From Cellulophaga lytica DSM 7489 (GTDB taxonomy: Bacteria > Bacteroidota > Bacteroidia > Flavobacteriales > Flavobacteriaceae), in assembly GCF_000190595.1 (NCBI RefSeq), contig NC_015167.1, positions 2,407,501 to 2,471,500 of the forward strand: a stretch of DNA of 64,000 nt, given 5' to 3'. The notes below the pieces were generated by a model. It was given only the letters and a program-made list of their open reading frames with translations, did not search any database and was not told the origin of the DNA. The position numbers were made by a program, and so were the translations under genes. Shown piece by piece: positions 56,650 through 64,000 of the stretch; the stretch's first letter is position 1; every line of letters starts with the position of its first letter.

Positions 56650-57366
56650 CTATTGCTTAGCAACAGTAAGTTTAGCTAAATAGTCGTAATGTTCTCCTTC
56701 AACTATCAATTCACAATTAAAACCATTTAAAATAGCTGCGCGTTGTAGTGTGTTGTAATCCAAATATAACCAAGGAAAAGTATCGCTTTTTTCATTTTTG
56801 TATTGCATTTCGTAATCTACCTCTCCGTAATAATCTTTACCAGGAGGAATCCAGTAGCCGCCATCTTCATCTTCCTCAAACATATAAATTATGTCACTAG
56901 AATCTAGTAGCAATTGTCCGTTTGTATTTAATAAAGATTTTAAGTGTTGTAGGTAGTCTCCTAGCTTATTTAGCTCGCCTACAATACCAATACCATTCAT
57001 TAGTAGTAAAAGAGTATCATATGTAGTAGAGTTGTGCTCTAGTATTTTAGCATTTATGGTTTTAGATATGCCTCTTTTTTTACAAGCTTCTATGGCTCCT
57101 TTAGATGAGTCTAAAGCGGTAACATCTATATTTTTATTTTGTAAATACAAGCTATGGCTACCAGCGCCACAACCAATATCTAAAACCTTTCCTTTACTTA
57201 AATTTAGTGCTTTTTGCTCTATAATTGGCATTTCTGCATAACTCCTAAAAAGGTATGGCACGGGAATTGTATCATCTTCAGAAATAGAGGAACGCGTTAC
57301 AATGTCTTCTTTGTAGGTATTATTAAGATAATCTAACATTGCGGCACCAAAAATATCGCTTCCCAT
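56650..57366 (-). CDS. Class I SAM-dependent methyltransferase
   Basis: 238 residues. Motif I VLDIGCGAGSHSL near residue 62, motif II DVTALDSSKGAIEACK, post-I region LLLLMNGIGIVGE, and motif IV DSSDIIYMF. C-terminal part has no further recognisable domain. Substrate unknown (small molecule more likely than DNA). On the minus strand, 68 bases upstream of the zinc protease, possibly cotranscribed with it. Confidence 0.88.
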   Translation of the reverse strand: MGSDIFGAAMLDYLNNTYKEDIVTRSSISEDDTIPVPYLFRSYAEMPIIEQKALNLSKGKVLDIGCGAGSHSLYLQNKNIDVTALDSSKGAIEACKKRGISKTINAKILEHNSTTYDTLLLLMNGIGIVGELNKLGDYLQHLKSLLNTNGQLLLDSSDIIYMFEEDEDGGYWIPPGKDYYGEVDYEMQYKNEKSDTFPWLYLDYNTLQRAAILNGFNCELIVEGEHYDYLAKLTVAKQ

Positions 57367-57426
57367 TTTATTTGTATTTTAGCCAACAAAAGTGGCATTT
57401 TTTAACAACATTAGAAAGTATTTTAT

Positions 57427-57942
57427 ATGAAACAACTTGGTATTGCATTAGTTTTAGTTCTTTTTTTTGCAACAAATGGTATTGCACAAACAAAAAAAGA
57501 TAATAGTTTGGTAGCAACTTATTTAAAAGCCAATGGTTCTGCGGCTCAATACCAGTATGCGTATGACCAATTACTTACAATGTTGCATAAAAATCATCCA
57601 AAAACAGATAAGAATGCAGATGCTTACAAATATTTAAATGATAATAAAAGTAAGGCTGTAGCTGAAATTTTAAACGATTTAGAAGTAGTATATACAAAAC
57701 ATTTTACACAAGAAGATATTAAAGAAATGTTAGGCTTTTATAGAGGTGAAGCTGCTAAACAAATGCTAGCAGACAGAACAAAAATGACAGAGGAACAAAA
57801 ACAAGAGCTTAATGCATATTACAACTCTGAGGTTGGAAAAAAAATAATATCAAAACAACAAGTGCTTAGCAAAGAAATAGGAGCTGCTTCTGAGGCTTGG
57901 AGCAGAGATTTGTATGAAACAGCTATGAGTTTATTAAAATAA
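57427..57942 (+). CDS. Secreted DUF2059-family protein
   Basis: 171 residues. Signal peptide (VLVLFFATNGIAQ) and a helical DUF2059-type domain: YVTKHFTQEDIKEMLGFYRGEAAKQML is the recognisable part (here VYTKHFTQEDIKEML), followed by AYYNSEVGKKIISKQ. Periplasmic or outer-membrane associated by signal. Function of the family is not known. Its stop overlaps the start of the next gene by one base (TAATG), so the two are translationally coupled. Confidence 0.85.
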   Translation: MKQLGIALVLVLFFATNGIAQTKKDNSLVATYLKANGSAAQYQYAYDQLLTMLHKNHPKTDKNADAYKYLNDNKSKAVAEILNDLEVVYTKHFTQEDIKEMLGFYRGEAAKQMLADRTKMTEEQKQELNAYYNSEVGKKIISKQQVLSKEIGAASEAWSRDLYETAMSLLK

Positions 57943-58436
57943 TGAAAGAAGTTTTAAAAGAACTACCCAAAAAGGCGAAACAAAAGCAAAACGAGAATAA
58001 AAAGTTTTTTACCAAACTTAAAAAAAAGCCGCCAAAAAATTTAGATTATGTAATGCAAGAACTTCATGAAGAGGAGTTTACTAAAACAGATTGCCTTACT
58101 TGTGCCAACTGCTGTAAAACAACAGGGCCTTTATTTACCAATGCAGATGTAGAGCGCATTGCAAAATTTTTTAGGCAAAAACCACAGCAGTTTATAGAAA
58201 ACTATTTACGTATAGATGAAGATAATGATTATGTATTGCAAAGTGTACCCTGCACCTTTTTAGGCTCAGATAATTATTGCTCTATATACGATGTAAGGCC
58301 AAAGGCGTGCAGAGAGTTTCCGCATACAGACCGTAAAAAGTTTCAGCAAATAAGTAATTTAACAATGAAAAATATTGCTATTTGTCCGGCTGCTTATAAT
58401 ATTGTAGAAGAAATGAAAAAGAGAATTAAAGTGTAG
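57942..58436 (+). CDS. YkgJ-type cysteine-cluster protein
   Basis: 164 residues. Four-cysteine-plus cluster CLTCANCC near residue 52, and SVPCTFLGSDNYCSIYDVRPKACREFP further on, which together form the zinc- or iron-binding motif of the YkgJ (PF03692) family. The basic Lys-rich N-terminus (about 30 residues) precedes the domain. Cytosolic. Function in metal binding or redox is inferred from the family only. Coupled to the DUF2059 gene by a 1-base overlap and followed by a terminator. Confidence 0.87.
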   Translation: MKEVLKELPKKAKQKQNENKKFFTKLKKKPPKNLDYVMQELHEEEFTKTDCLTCANCCKTTGPLFTNADVERIAKFFRQKPQQFIENYLRIDEDNDYVLQSVPCTFLGSDNYCSIYDVRPKACREFPHTDRKKFQQISNLTMKNIAICPAAYNIVEEMKKRIKV

Positions 58437-58455
58437 TAATTATGCTTTTATATAC

Positions 58456-58488
58456 AAACCGTTAACTAAAAAGTTAACGGTTTTTTTT
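58456..58488 (+). terminator. Terminator after the cysteine-cluster gene
   Basis: A perfect 12-bp stem AAACCGTTAACT (58456-58467) / AGTTAACGGTTT (58472-58483) encloses a 4-base AAAA loop. A T run follows. It ends 12 bases before the next ATG. Confidence 0.92.
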
Positions 58489-58499
58489 ATATTTAGAAG

Positions 58500-59330
58500 A
58501 TGGAAAGTATAATTACATATTTTGAAACCATACCGTCTGCTCACCGTAGCTTTATTTTAGTTGGTGGTATTACATTTTTTTGGCTTTTAGAAGGTATTTT
58601 ACCGTTACAAAGTTTTACGTATAAAAAATGGCGACACGCATTGCCTAATTTGTTTTTTACTTTTACTACCGTTGTAATAAATTTTTTGCTCGCTTTTTTA
58701 TTGCTTAAAACAAGTGATTGGACTGTTGTAAATAACTTTGGGATTATAAATTGGTTACCACAAATGCCTTTATGGTTGTATGTGATAATAGGTGTAATGT
58801 TACTAGATTTTTTTGGCGCTTACCTAGCACACTTTACAGAGCATAAAGTAAAACCGTTGTGGATGGTACATTTGGTTCACCATACAGACCATAATGTAGA
58901 CACTACTACAGCAAACAGGCACCACCCGTTAGAGAGCGTAATACGTTTTGTGTTTACTTTAGCAGGTGTTTTTATTGTTGGTGCACCAATGGGTGTTGTA
59001 ATGTTATATCAATCTTTATCATTAGTTGCTACACAATTTGGACACGCTAACATTAAACTACCTAAGAGGGTAGATGAGGTTATAAGTTATTTTTTAGTAT
59101 CTCCAGATATGCACAAAGTGCATCATCATTATGTTTTGCCTTATACCGACTCCAATTACGGCAACATTTTCTCAGTTTGGGATAGGTTGTTTGGTACATT
59201 TATGAAATTAGACCGTGATAGTATTGTATATGGTGTAGATACTTTTCCAGATGAGGTAGAGAATGCAAGTATAAAAGGGCTGCTAAAGCAACCCTTTCAT
59301 AAATATAGGAAACCTACAACTAAAACTTAG
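58500..59330 (+). CDS. Sterol desaturase/fatty acid hydroxylase-family membrane protein
   Basis: 276 residues. Four membrane helices in the first ~100 residues, and the eight-histidine diiron signature: HFTEH, HLVHHTDH with HHPLE, and HKVHHHY. This is the fatty acid hydroxylase superfamily; bacterial members hydroxylate or desaturate lipids or carotenoids. No cytochrome b5 or reductase is adjacent. Its last four bases overlap the end of the convergent namZ gene at 59327. Confidence 0.9.
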   Translation: MESIITYFETIPSAHRSFILVGGITFFWLLEGILPLQSFTYKKWRHALPNLFFTFTTVVINFLLAFLLLKTSDWTVVNNFGIINWLPQMPLWLYVIIGVMLLDFFGAYLAHFTEHKVKPLWMVHLVHHTDHNVDTTTANRHHPLESVIRFVFTLAGVFIVGAPMGVVMLYQSLSLVATQFGHANIKLPKRVDEVISYFLVSPDMHKVHHHYVLPYTDSNYGNIFSVWDRLFGTFMKLDRDSIVYGVDTFPDEVENASIKGLLKQPFHKYRKPTTKT

Positions 59331-60562
59331 TTGTAAATAAGGTATTTAGCTCTTATTTTTTTAAACTCTTCAATAGCTGGTTGCCAAGTCTTTTTAATTT
59401 CAGATTCAGACATACCAGATTCTATTTGTTTTTGCAATTTATCTGTACCAGCGTGTTTTGTAAATCCGCTTGTTAAAAATACGTTGCTTTTATCAGTACT
59501 ATTTTCATAAGCATCTATAATCCATTTTAATGTCATAGTGTTCATTCTTTCAGATTTAGACAAGTCATTACCATAACATAGTTTCCCTTTGTGTTTTGGG
59601 TTTTTAGATCCAAAATTAGGTTGCGGAGTATAAGTAAAGCCATATTTTGTACTGTCTAAAAAAGGAGCACCATAACGCTGAAACTGAAACTCTGTACCAC
59701 GGCCAGCGTTAATGTTCATACCTTCAAACAAACCTAAACTAGGGTATAGTGTAATTGCAGTATTGTTTGGTAGGTTAGGAGAAGGCCTAATAGGTAAATT
59801 ATAATCACTTGTGTGCTCATAATTATTAAGCTTAATTATAGTTAAGTCGGCTTTTTTATTGCCATTTAACCAGCCTTCTTCATTTATCATTGTAGCATAT
59901 TCTGCAATGGTCATTCCGTATACTAACGGAATATTTGTCATTCCTAAAAAGCCTCTATGTTCAGTTTCCATAGTTGGTCCGTCTACATAATGTCCGTTTG
60001 GGTTTGGCCTATCTAATACCACAACTTTAATGTTGTTTTCTGCACAAGCTTCCATAACCAATTGCAATGTAGCTATGTAAGTGTAAAAGCGTACACCAAC
60101 ATCTTGTATATCAAAAAGCACCACATCAATATCTTTTAACTGTGTATTATTTGGCTTTCTATTTTTACCGTATAGTGATATTAAAGGTAAACCAGTTTTA
60201 GTGTCTACGCCATCTTTTACGTGTTCACCAGCATCTACCTTGCCTCTAAAACCGTGTTCTGGAGCAAAAACTTTTTTTATATTAATCTGCAATGTTTGTA
60301 AAGAATCTACAATATGCGTGTAGGTGCTGTCTGTTTTAAAAATTACACTAGTTTGGTTGGCAACAATTGCAACCTTTTTACCTTCTAATAATGGCAAGTA
60401 ATCATTAGTTTTATTAGCTGCAACTACAATTTTTTTAGGGGGTATAATTGTAGGTTTTTTTTCTGTATTGGCTGTAAAATTAGCTTTTGGGGCGTTTCCG
60501 CAAGCAGAAAGTATTAAAAACCATAATAAAACTGTACTTTTGAAACCGGATAAAATTGCCAT
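59327..60562 (-). CDS. namZ: Exo-beta-N-acetylmuramidase NamZ-family lipoprotein (DUF1343)
   Basis: 411 residues. Lipobox LSAC with Cys21 after MAILSGFKSTVLLWFLI. DUF1343/PF07075 domain: VANQTSVIF, APEHGFRGKVDAGEHV, FDIQDVGVRFYTYIATLQ, LDRPNPNGHYVDGP, PSPNLPNNTAITLYPSLGLFEG and NAGRGTEFQFQ. The characterised member in Tannerella forsythia releases terminal N-acetylmuramic acid from peptidoglycan fragments, so a wall-recycling role is likely. The ATG at 60562 lies 3 bases from the divergent start at 60566, so its promoter must lie inside that gene. Confidence 0.93.
   Translation of the reverse strand: MAILSGFKSTVLLWFLILSACGNAPKANFTANTEKKPTIIPPKKIVVAANKTNDYLPLLEGKKVAIVANQTSVIFKTDSTYTHIVDSLQTLQINIKKVFAPEHGFRGKVDAGEHVKDGVDTKTGLPLISLYGKNRKPNNTQLKDIDVVLFDIQDVGVRFYTYIATLQLVMEACAENNIKVVVLDRPNPNGHYVDGPTMETEHRGFLGMTNIPLVYGMTIAEYATMINEEGWLNGNKKADLTIIKLNNYEHTSDYNLPIRPSPNLPNNTAITLYPSLGLFEGMNINAGRGTEFQFQRYGAPFLDSTKYGFTYTPQPNFGSKNPKHKGKLCYGNDLSKSERMNTMTLKWIIDAYENSTDKSNVFLTSGFTKHAGTDKLQKQIESGMSESEIKKTWQPAIEEFKKIRAKYLIYN
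60535..60542 (+). promoter_or_regulatory. Probable -7 promoter box of the LolC/E-type permease gene
   Basis: TACTTTTG, exact TAnnTTTG, inside the start of namZ (antisense) and 23 bases before the permease start codon. No -33 TTG is seen at the expected distance. Confidence 0.5.
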
Positions 60563-60565
60563 AAA

Positions 60566-61807
60566 TTGAACTTAGAATTTTTTATTACTAAACGCCTAAT
60601 TAAAGGTAAAGAGAATAAAAGTAGTATATCTGCGCCAATAATAAAAATTGCTATTGTAGCAATTGCATTGAGCGTAATTATGATGCTTTTTGCTATTGCA
60701 ACAGGAGATGGCTTAAAAGAAAAGGTAAGAGAAAAAGTAGCCGCTTTTAATGGGCATATTCAAATTTTTAATTATGACAATAACACCTCAGATGTGTCTG
60801 TTGTTCCTGTGTCTATAAATCAAGAATTTTATCCAGAATTTAAAAATATAGACGGTATTACTCACGTACAAGCCATAGCCAATAAAGGAGGTATAATTAT
60901 TACAGATGATACTTTTGAAGGTATAATAGCAAAAGGCGTAGGCAAAGATTATAATTGGGATGTTTTTAAAGAGTATGTAGTAGCTGGTAGGTTGCCTAAT
61001 TACAATGATAAATTAAATGAAGAAGTTTTGGTGTCTTCATTAATTGCTAATAAGTTACAGTTAAAGGTTGGCGATACCTTTTCTACCTTCTTTTTAAAAG
61101 ACAACAACCCATCACAAACACCAAACCGCAGAAATTTTACTATTGTTGGTTTGTATGATAGTGGTTTTGAAGAATTTGATGGCACGTATGTTTTTGTAGA
61201 CATACGCCATATACAACGTATTAATAAATGGAGCAAAGACCAAGTTGGTAGTTTTGAAGTCTTTTTAAATAGTTTTGATGCTATAGACCAAAAAAGCAAA
61301 GAAATTTACGGCACTACGGTTTCTACATTAGACTCTAGCAATATAAAAGATAAATACCGTAGTATTTTTGAGTGGATAGGTTTGTTTGATTTTAATGTGG
61401 CACTTATTATTGGTATTATGATAATTGTTGGCGGTATTAATATGATAACTGCTCTGTTGGTTTTAATTTTAGAGCGCACACAAATGATAGGTATTTTAAA
61501 AGCTCTTGGTGCTGCAAATTGGAGTGTACGTAAAGTGTTTTTATACAATGCAGTTTACTTAATTGCAATTGGGCTTTTTTGGGGCAATTTAATAGGTTTA
61601 GGCTTGTTGTGGTTACAAAATAAATTTAAGTTTTTAACTTTTGCAGATCCTAAAGAATACTATATAGAGTACATACCTGTGCATATAGATACTGTTACAG
61701 TATTAATTTTAAACATAGGTGTAATGCTACTTTGTTTGCTTATGTTGTTACTACCATCTTACATAATTACAAGAATAAGTCCAGTAAAGTCTATTAAGTT
61801 TGAGTAG
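60566..61807 (+). CDS. ABC transporter permease, LolC/LolE-type
   Basis: 413 residues. TTG start (encoding LEFFITKRLIKGKENK, the usual LolC/E beginning); no better start is available because the divergent namZ gene begins 3 bases upstream. Four membrane helices: one after residue 24 (IKIAIVAIALSVIMMLFAIATG) and three in the C-terminal third (NVALIIGIMIIVGGINMITALLVLILERTQMIG, LIAIGLFWGNLIGLGLLWL, TVLILNIGVMLLCLLMLLL), with a MacB-like periplasmic domain between. Family members pull lipoproteins from the inner membrane. No ATPase gene is adjacent in the window. Confidence 0.88.
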   Translation: MNLEFFITKRLIKGKENKSSISAPIIKIAIVAIALSVIMMLFAIATGDGLKEKVREKVAAFNGHIQIFNYDNNTSDVSVVPVSINQEFYPEFKNIDGITHVQAIANKGGIIITDDTFEGIIAKGVGKDYNWDVFKEYVVAGRLPNYNDKLNEEVLVSSLIANKLQLKVGDTFSTFFLKDNNPSQTPNRRNFTIVGLYDSGFEEFDGTYVFVDIRHIQRINKWSKDQVGSFEVFLNSFDAIDQKSKEIYGTTVSTLDSSNIKDKYRSIFEWIGLFDFNVALIIGIMIIVGGINMITALLVLILERTQMIGILKALGAANWSVRKVFLYNAVYLIAIGLFWGNLIGLGLLWLQNKFKFLTFADPKEYYIEYIPVHIDTVTVLILNIGVMLLCLLMLLLPSYIITRISPVKSIKFE

Positions 61808-61869
61808 ACTAACAACATACATAATCTAACAATAACTTTAGGTTTAGTTATTTTTCTGTGTCATTAATT

Positions 61870-61877
61870 TATCTTTG
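61870..61877 (+). promoter_or_regulatory. -7 promoter box of the cysteine-synthase-family gene
   Basis: TATCTTTG, exact TAnnTTTG, 22 bases upstream of the ATG at 61900. A good -33 TTG is not evident. Confidence 0.55.
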
Positions 61878-61899
61878 CACTTAAATAGAAACGATTTAA

Positions 61900-62880
61900 A
61901 TGAATTACGCAGAGAATATTTTAGAGACTATTGGTAATACACCATTAGTTAAATTAAATAAACTAACAGAAGAATTACCTTGTTTGGTATTGTCTAAATA
62001 CGAAACTTTTAATCCTGGGAATTCTGTAAAAGACCGTATGGCTTTACAGATGATTGAAGATGCAGAGGCAGACGGAAGGCTTAAACCAGGCGGAACAATA
62101 ATAGAAGGTACTTCTGGTAATACAGGAATGGGATTGGCATTGGCTGCTATAATAAAAGGATACAAATGTATTTTTGTAATGGCAGATAAACAGTCTAAAG
62201 AAAAAGTAGATATTTTAAAAGCAGTAGGTGCAGAGGTTGTTGTTTGCCCTACAGCGGTAGAGCCAGAGGATCCACGTTCTTACTACTCTGTTTCTAAACG
62301 TTTAGGAGAAGAAATACCAAATTCATGGTATGTAAATCAATATGACAATCCGTCTAACGCTAAAGCACATTTTTTAAGTACAGGTCCAGAAATTTGGGAG
62401 CAAACAGAAGGTAAAATAACACATTTTGTTGTTGGTGTTGGTACTGGTGGTACTATATCTGGTGTTGGTAAATACCTAAAATCTAAAAACCCTAATGTAA
62501 AAGTTTGGGGTGTAGATACATACGGTTCTGTATTTAAAAAATACCATGAGACGGGCGAGTTTGATGAAAACGAGATTTACCCATACATAACAGAAGGTAT
62601 TGGTGAAGATATTTTACCTAAAAATGTAGATTTTAGTATTATTGATGGTTTTACAAAAGTAACCGACAAAGATGCTGCTGTATACACGCAACGCTTGGCT
62701 AAAGAAGAAGGTATGTTTTTAGGCAATAGTGCAGGTGCCGCTATTAAAGGTGTGTTGCAGTTAAAAGAACATTTTACAAAAGATGATGTAGTTGTGGTAC
62801 TTTTTCACGATCACGGAAGTAGGTATGTTGGTAAAATGTTTAATGATGATTGGATGAGAGAACAAAACTTTATAGAATAA
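61900..62880 (+). CDS. PLP-dependent cysteine synthase/cystathionine beta-synthase-family enzyme
   Basis: 326 residues. Fold type II PLP enzyme: NTPLVKLNKL, Schiff-base Lys in NPGNSVKDRM, substrate loop EGTSGNTGMGLALAA, and phosphate-binding GVGTGGTISGVGKYLK. The segment ITEGIGEDILPKNVDF resembles catalytic domains of cystathionine beta-synthases as much as cysteine synthases, so beta-replacement with sulfide or homocysteine cannot be separated by eye. No regulatory CBS domains. Own promoter; 12 bases before the acetyltransferase. Confidence 0.9.
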   Translation: MNYAENILETIGNTPLVKLNKLTEELPCLVLSKYETFNPGNSVKDRMALQMIEDAEADGRLKPGGTIIEGTSGNTGMGLALAAIIKGYKCIFVMADKQSKEKVDILKAVGAEVVVCPTAVEPEDPRSYYSVSKRLGEEIPNSWYVNQYDNPSNAKAHFLSTGPEIWEQTEGKITHFVVGVGTGGTISGVGKYLKSKNPNVKVWGVDTYGSVFKKYHETGEFDENEIYPYITEGIGEDILPKNVDFSIIDGFTKVTDKDAAVYTQRLAKEEGMFLGNSAGAAIKGVLQLKEHFTKDDVVVVLFHDHGSRYVGKMFNDDWMREQNFIE

Positions 62881-62892
62881 AGGTTAGTGCAT

Positions 62893-63480
62893 ATGCAGAG
62901 TGAAAAAGAAAAAATGCTTTCTGGTAAGCCGTATTCTCCTTACGATAAACAATTAGCAGCAGAGCGTTTAAAAGCAAAAGAAATTGTTTTTAATTTTAAC
63001 TCTCGCAGGCCCACACAAATAAAAGAACAAAAGCAAGACTTAATAGAGCTTTTAAGTAAAACTCCTAAGCGGTTCTATATAGAGCCGCCTTTTAGGTGTG
63101 ATTATGGTTATAATATAGAAATTGGCACTAACTTTTTTGCCAATTATAACCTTACTATTTTAGACTGTGCAAAAGTTACCATAGGAGACAATGTAATGCT
63201 AGGTCCTAATGTTGCAATGTATACCGCAACACACCCCATACACCACAGTATTAGAAACAAACATTATGAGCACGCTTTACCTATAACTATTGGTAGTAAT
63301 GTATGGGTTGGCGGTAACGTTGTTATAAACCCAGGAGTAACTATTGGTGCTAATAGTGTTATTGGTTCTGGTAGTGTAGTAACTAAAAATATTCCTAGTA
63401 ATGTAGTTGCAGTAGGTAATCCTTGTGTGGTTAAAAGGCAAATTACCGAAGAAGATAAAGTCTATTTTGATATAAAATAG
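62893..63480 (+). CDS. Maltose/galactoside O-acetyltransferase-family protein
   Basis: 195 residues from the ATG at 62893; a GTG at 62887 is also in frame but adds only two residues. N-terminal Maa-type helical cap (EKEKMLSGKPYSPYDKQLAAERLKAKEI) and left-handed beta-helix of hexapeptide repeats (IEIGTNFFANYN, IGDNVMLGPNVAMYTATHPIHH with the catalytic His, IGSNVWVGGNVVINPGVTIGANSVIGSGSVV). Transfers acetyl from acetyl-CoA to a sugar. The natural substrate is not known. Likely cotranscribed with the PLP enzyme. Confidence 0.92.
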   Translation: MQSEKEKMLSGKPYSPYDKQLAAERLKAKEIVFNFNSRRPTQIKEQKQDLIELLSKTPKRFYIEPPFRCDYGYNIEIGTNFFANYNLTILDCAKVTIGDNVMLGPNVAMYTATHPIHHSIRNKHYEHALPITIGSNVWVGGNVVINPGVTIGANSVIGSGSVVTKNIPSNVVAVGNPCVVKRQITEEDKVYFDIK

Positions 63481-63506
63481 TAACTTGTGTGCTATAATTT
63501 TTTAGC

Positions 63507-64000
63507 ATGATAACACTAAAATTAGCAAACCAAACCGTTAAGATTGATAAAGGTGAACTGGTAAATTACATTGTTAATGATGTAGAGTTTATACACCAAA
63601 AGGGAGATCCAGGTTGGCGAAACGCAGATACAGAAATGTTTCCTATTATTGGGCCAACTGCAGAAGCAAATTTTAAGGTACAAACACCAAAAGGAGATGC
63701 TGTGCAAGACCAACACGGTTTATTAAGAGAGTTAGCATATACACTGGTAGAAAATAGCAGTACTACGGCAATTTTTCAAAAGGAGTATAAGGCCAATACC
63801 AAAGTAACCAATTCTAAATATCCAAATAAATCTACTGTAAGTGAATTGTACTGGCCATATGATTTTCAATTTCAAAAAAAATACCAACTTACTAATAGCG
63901 GGTTAAAAATCACATTTACAATTACAGCAGAAGAAGGTATGCCGTATATGTTAGGGTACCATCCTGCTTTTAAAACCGAAAACAGTACTACACAAGTTAG
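63507..64000 (+). CDS. Aldose 1-epimerase-family protein, 5' part
   Basis: ATG at 63507, open to the right edge (164 codons seen). N-terminal pieces TLKLANQTVKIDKGELVNYIVNDVEFIHQ split in the usual way, WRNADTEMFPIIGP, QDQHGLLRELAYTL with a candidate catalytic His, and GYHPAF near the edge with the second. This fits the galactose mutarotase-like superfamily, LacX-type branch. The C-terminus is outside the window. 26 bases after the acetyltransferase. Confidence 0.85.
   Translation, partial: MITLKLANQTVKIDKGELVNYIVNDVEFIHQKGDPGWRNADTEMFPIIGPTAEANFKVQTPKGDAVQDQHGLLRELAYTLVENSSTTAIFQKEYKANTKVTNSKYPNKSTVSELYWPYDFQFQKKYQLTNSGLKITFTITAEEGMPYMLGYHPAFKTENSTTQV

Overview
The window is chromosomal DNA from a member of the Bacteroidota, most likely a marine Flavobacteriaceae. 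The evidence is AT-rich DNA, tandem SusC/SusD outer-membrane pairs, near-absence of Shine-Dalgarno sequences, promoters of the flavobacterial TAnnTTTG type, and housekeeping genes in the order rplQ-carA-eno-gltA. No tRNA, rRNA, insertion sequence, CRISPR array or phage gene was seen.

Region 1 (1-13214, minus strand) holds three SusC-type TonB-dependent receptors. Two are complete and each is followed 11 bases later by its SusD-type lipoprotein. The third runs off the left edge. A small unrecognised lipoprotein follows one SusD. The three susC genes share an almost identical 5' segment (leader, signal peptide and start of the carboxypeptidase-regulatory-like domain) and then diverge. No glycoside hydrolase, sulfatase or regulator accompanies them here, so the substrate cannot be named.

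Region 2 (13454-30725, plus strand) is the fused str-S10-spc-alpha ribosomal protein cluster: rpsL-rpsG-fusA-rpsJ, rplC to rplO, secY-infA-rpmJ, rpsM-rpsK-rpsD-rpoA-rplQ. It lacks tuf and starts at a good promoter upstream of rpsL. Genes are mostly 1-20 bases apart. The four larger gaps (rpsJ-rplC, rpsN-rpsH, rpsM-rpsK, rpsK-rpsD) all hold potential RNA structure and are the best candidates for undescribed autoregulatory leaders.

Region 3 (30730-38643) contains carA, eno, gltA, two adjacent guanidine-modifying (amidinotransferase-fold) enzymes, the second resembling the citrulline hydrolase CtlX, and argS. Most of these units end in strong hairpin terminators.

Region 4 (38662-45394) has an MtfA-like peptidase, then a minus-strand ECF sigma factor, FecR-type anti-sigma factor and STN-domain TonB-dependent receptor. 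Divergent from these is a 572-residue surface-type lipoprotein built from four ~41-residue repeats and three Cys-bounded ~90-100-residue modules. This is the most system-like unit in the window.

Region 5 (45444-64000) is mixed housekeeping: ffh, folD, a rhodanese with an acidic tail next to a WYL-type regulator and a GyrI-like protein, a secreted esterase, queE, a HerA/DUF853 ATPase, cupin, alpha/beta hydrolase, VOC protein, zinc-protease lipoprotein, methyltransferase, DUF2059 protein, YkgJ-type cysteine-cluster protein, sterol-desaturase-family protein, NamZ-type muramidase divergent from a LolC/E-type permease, a cysteine-synthase-family enzyme, an acetyltransferase, and the start of an aldose-1-epimerase-like gene.
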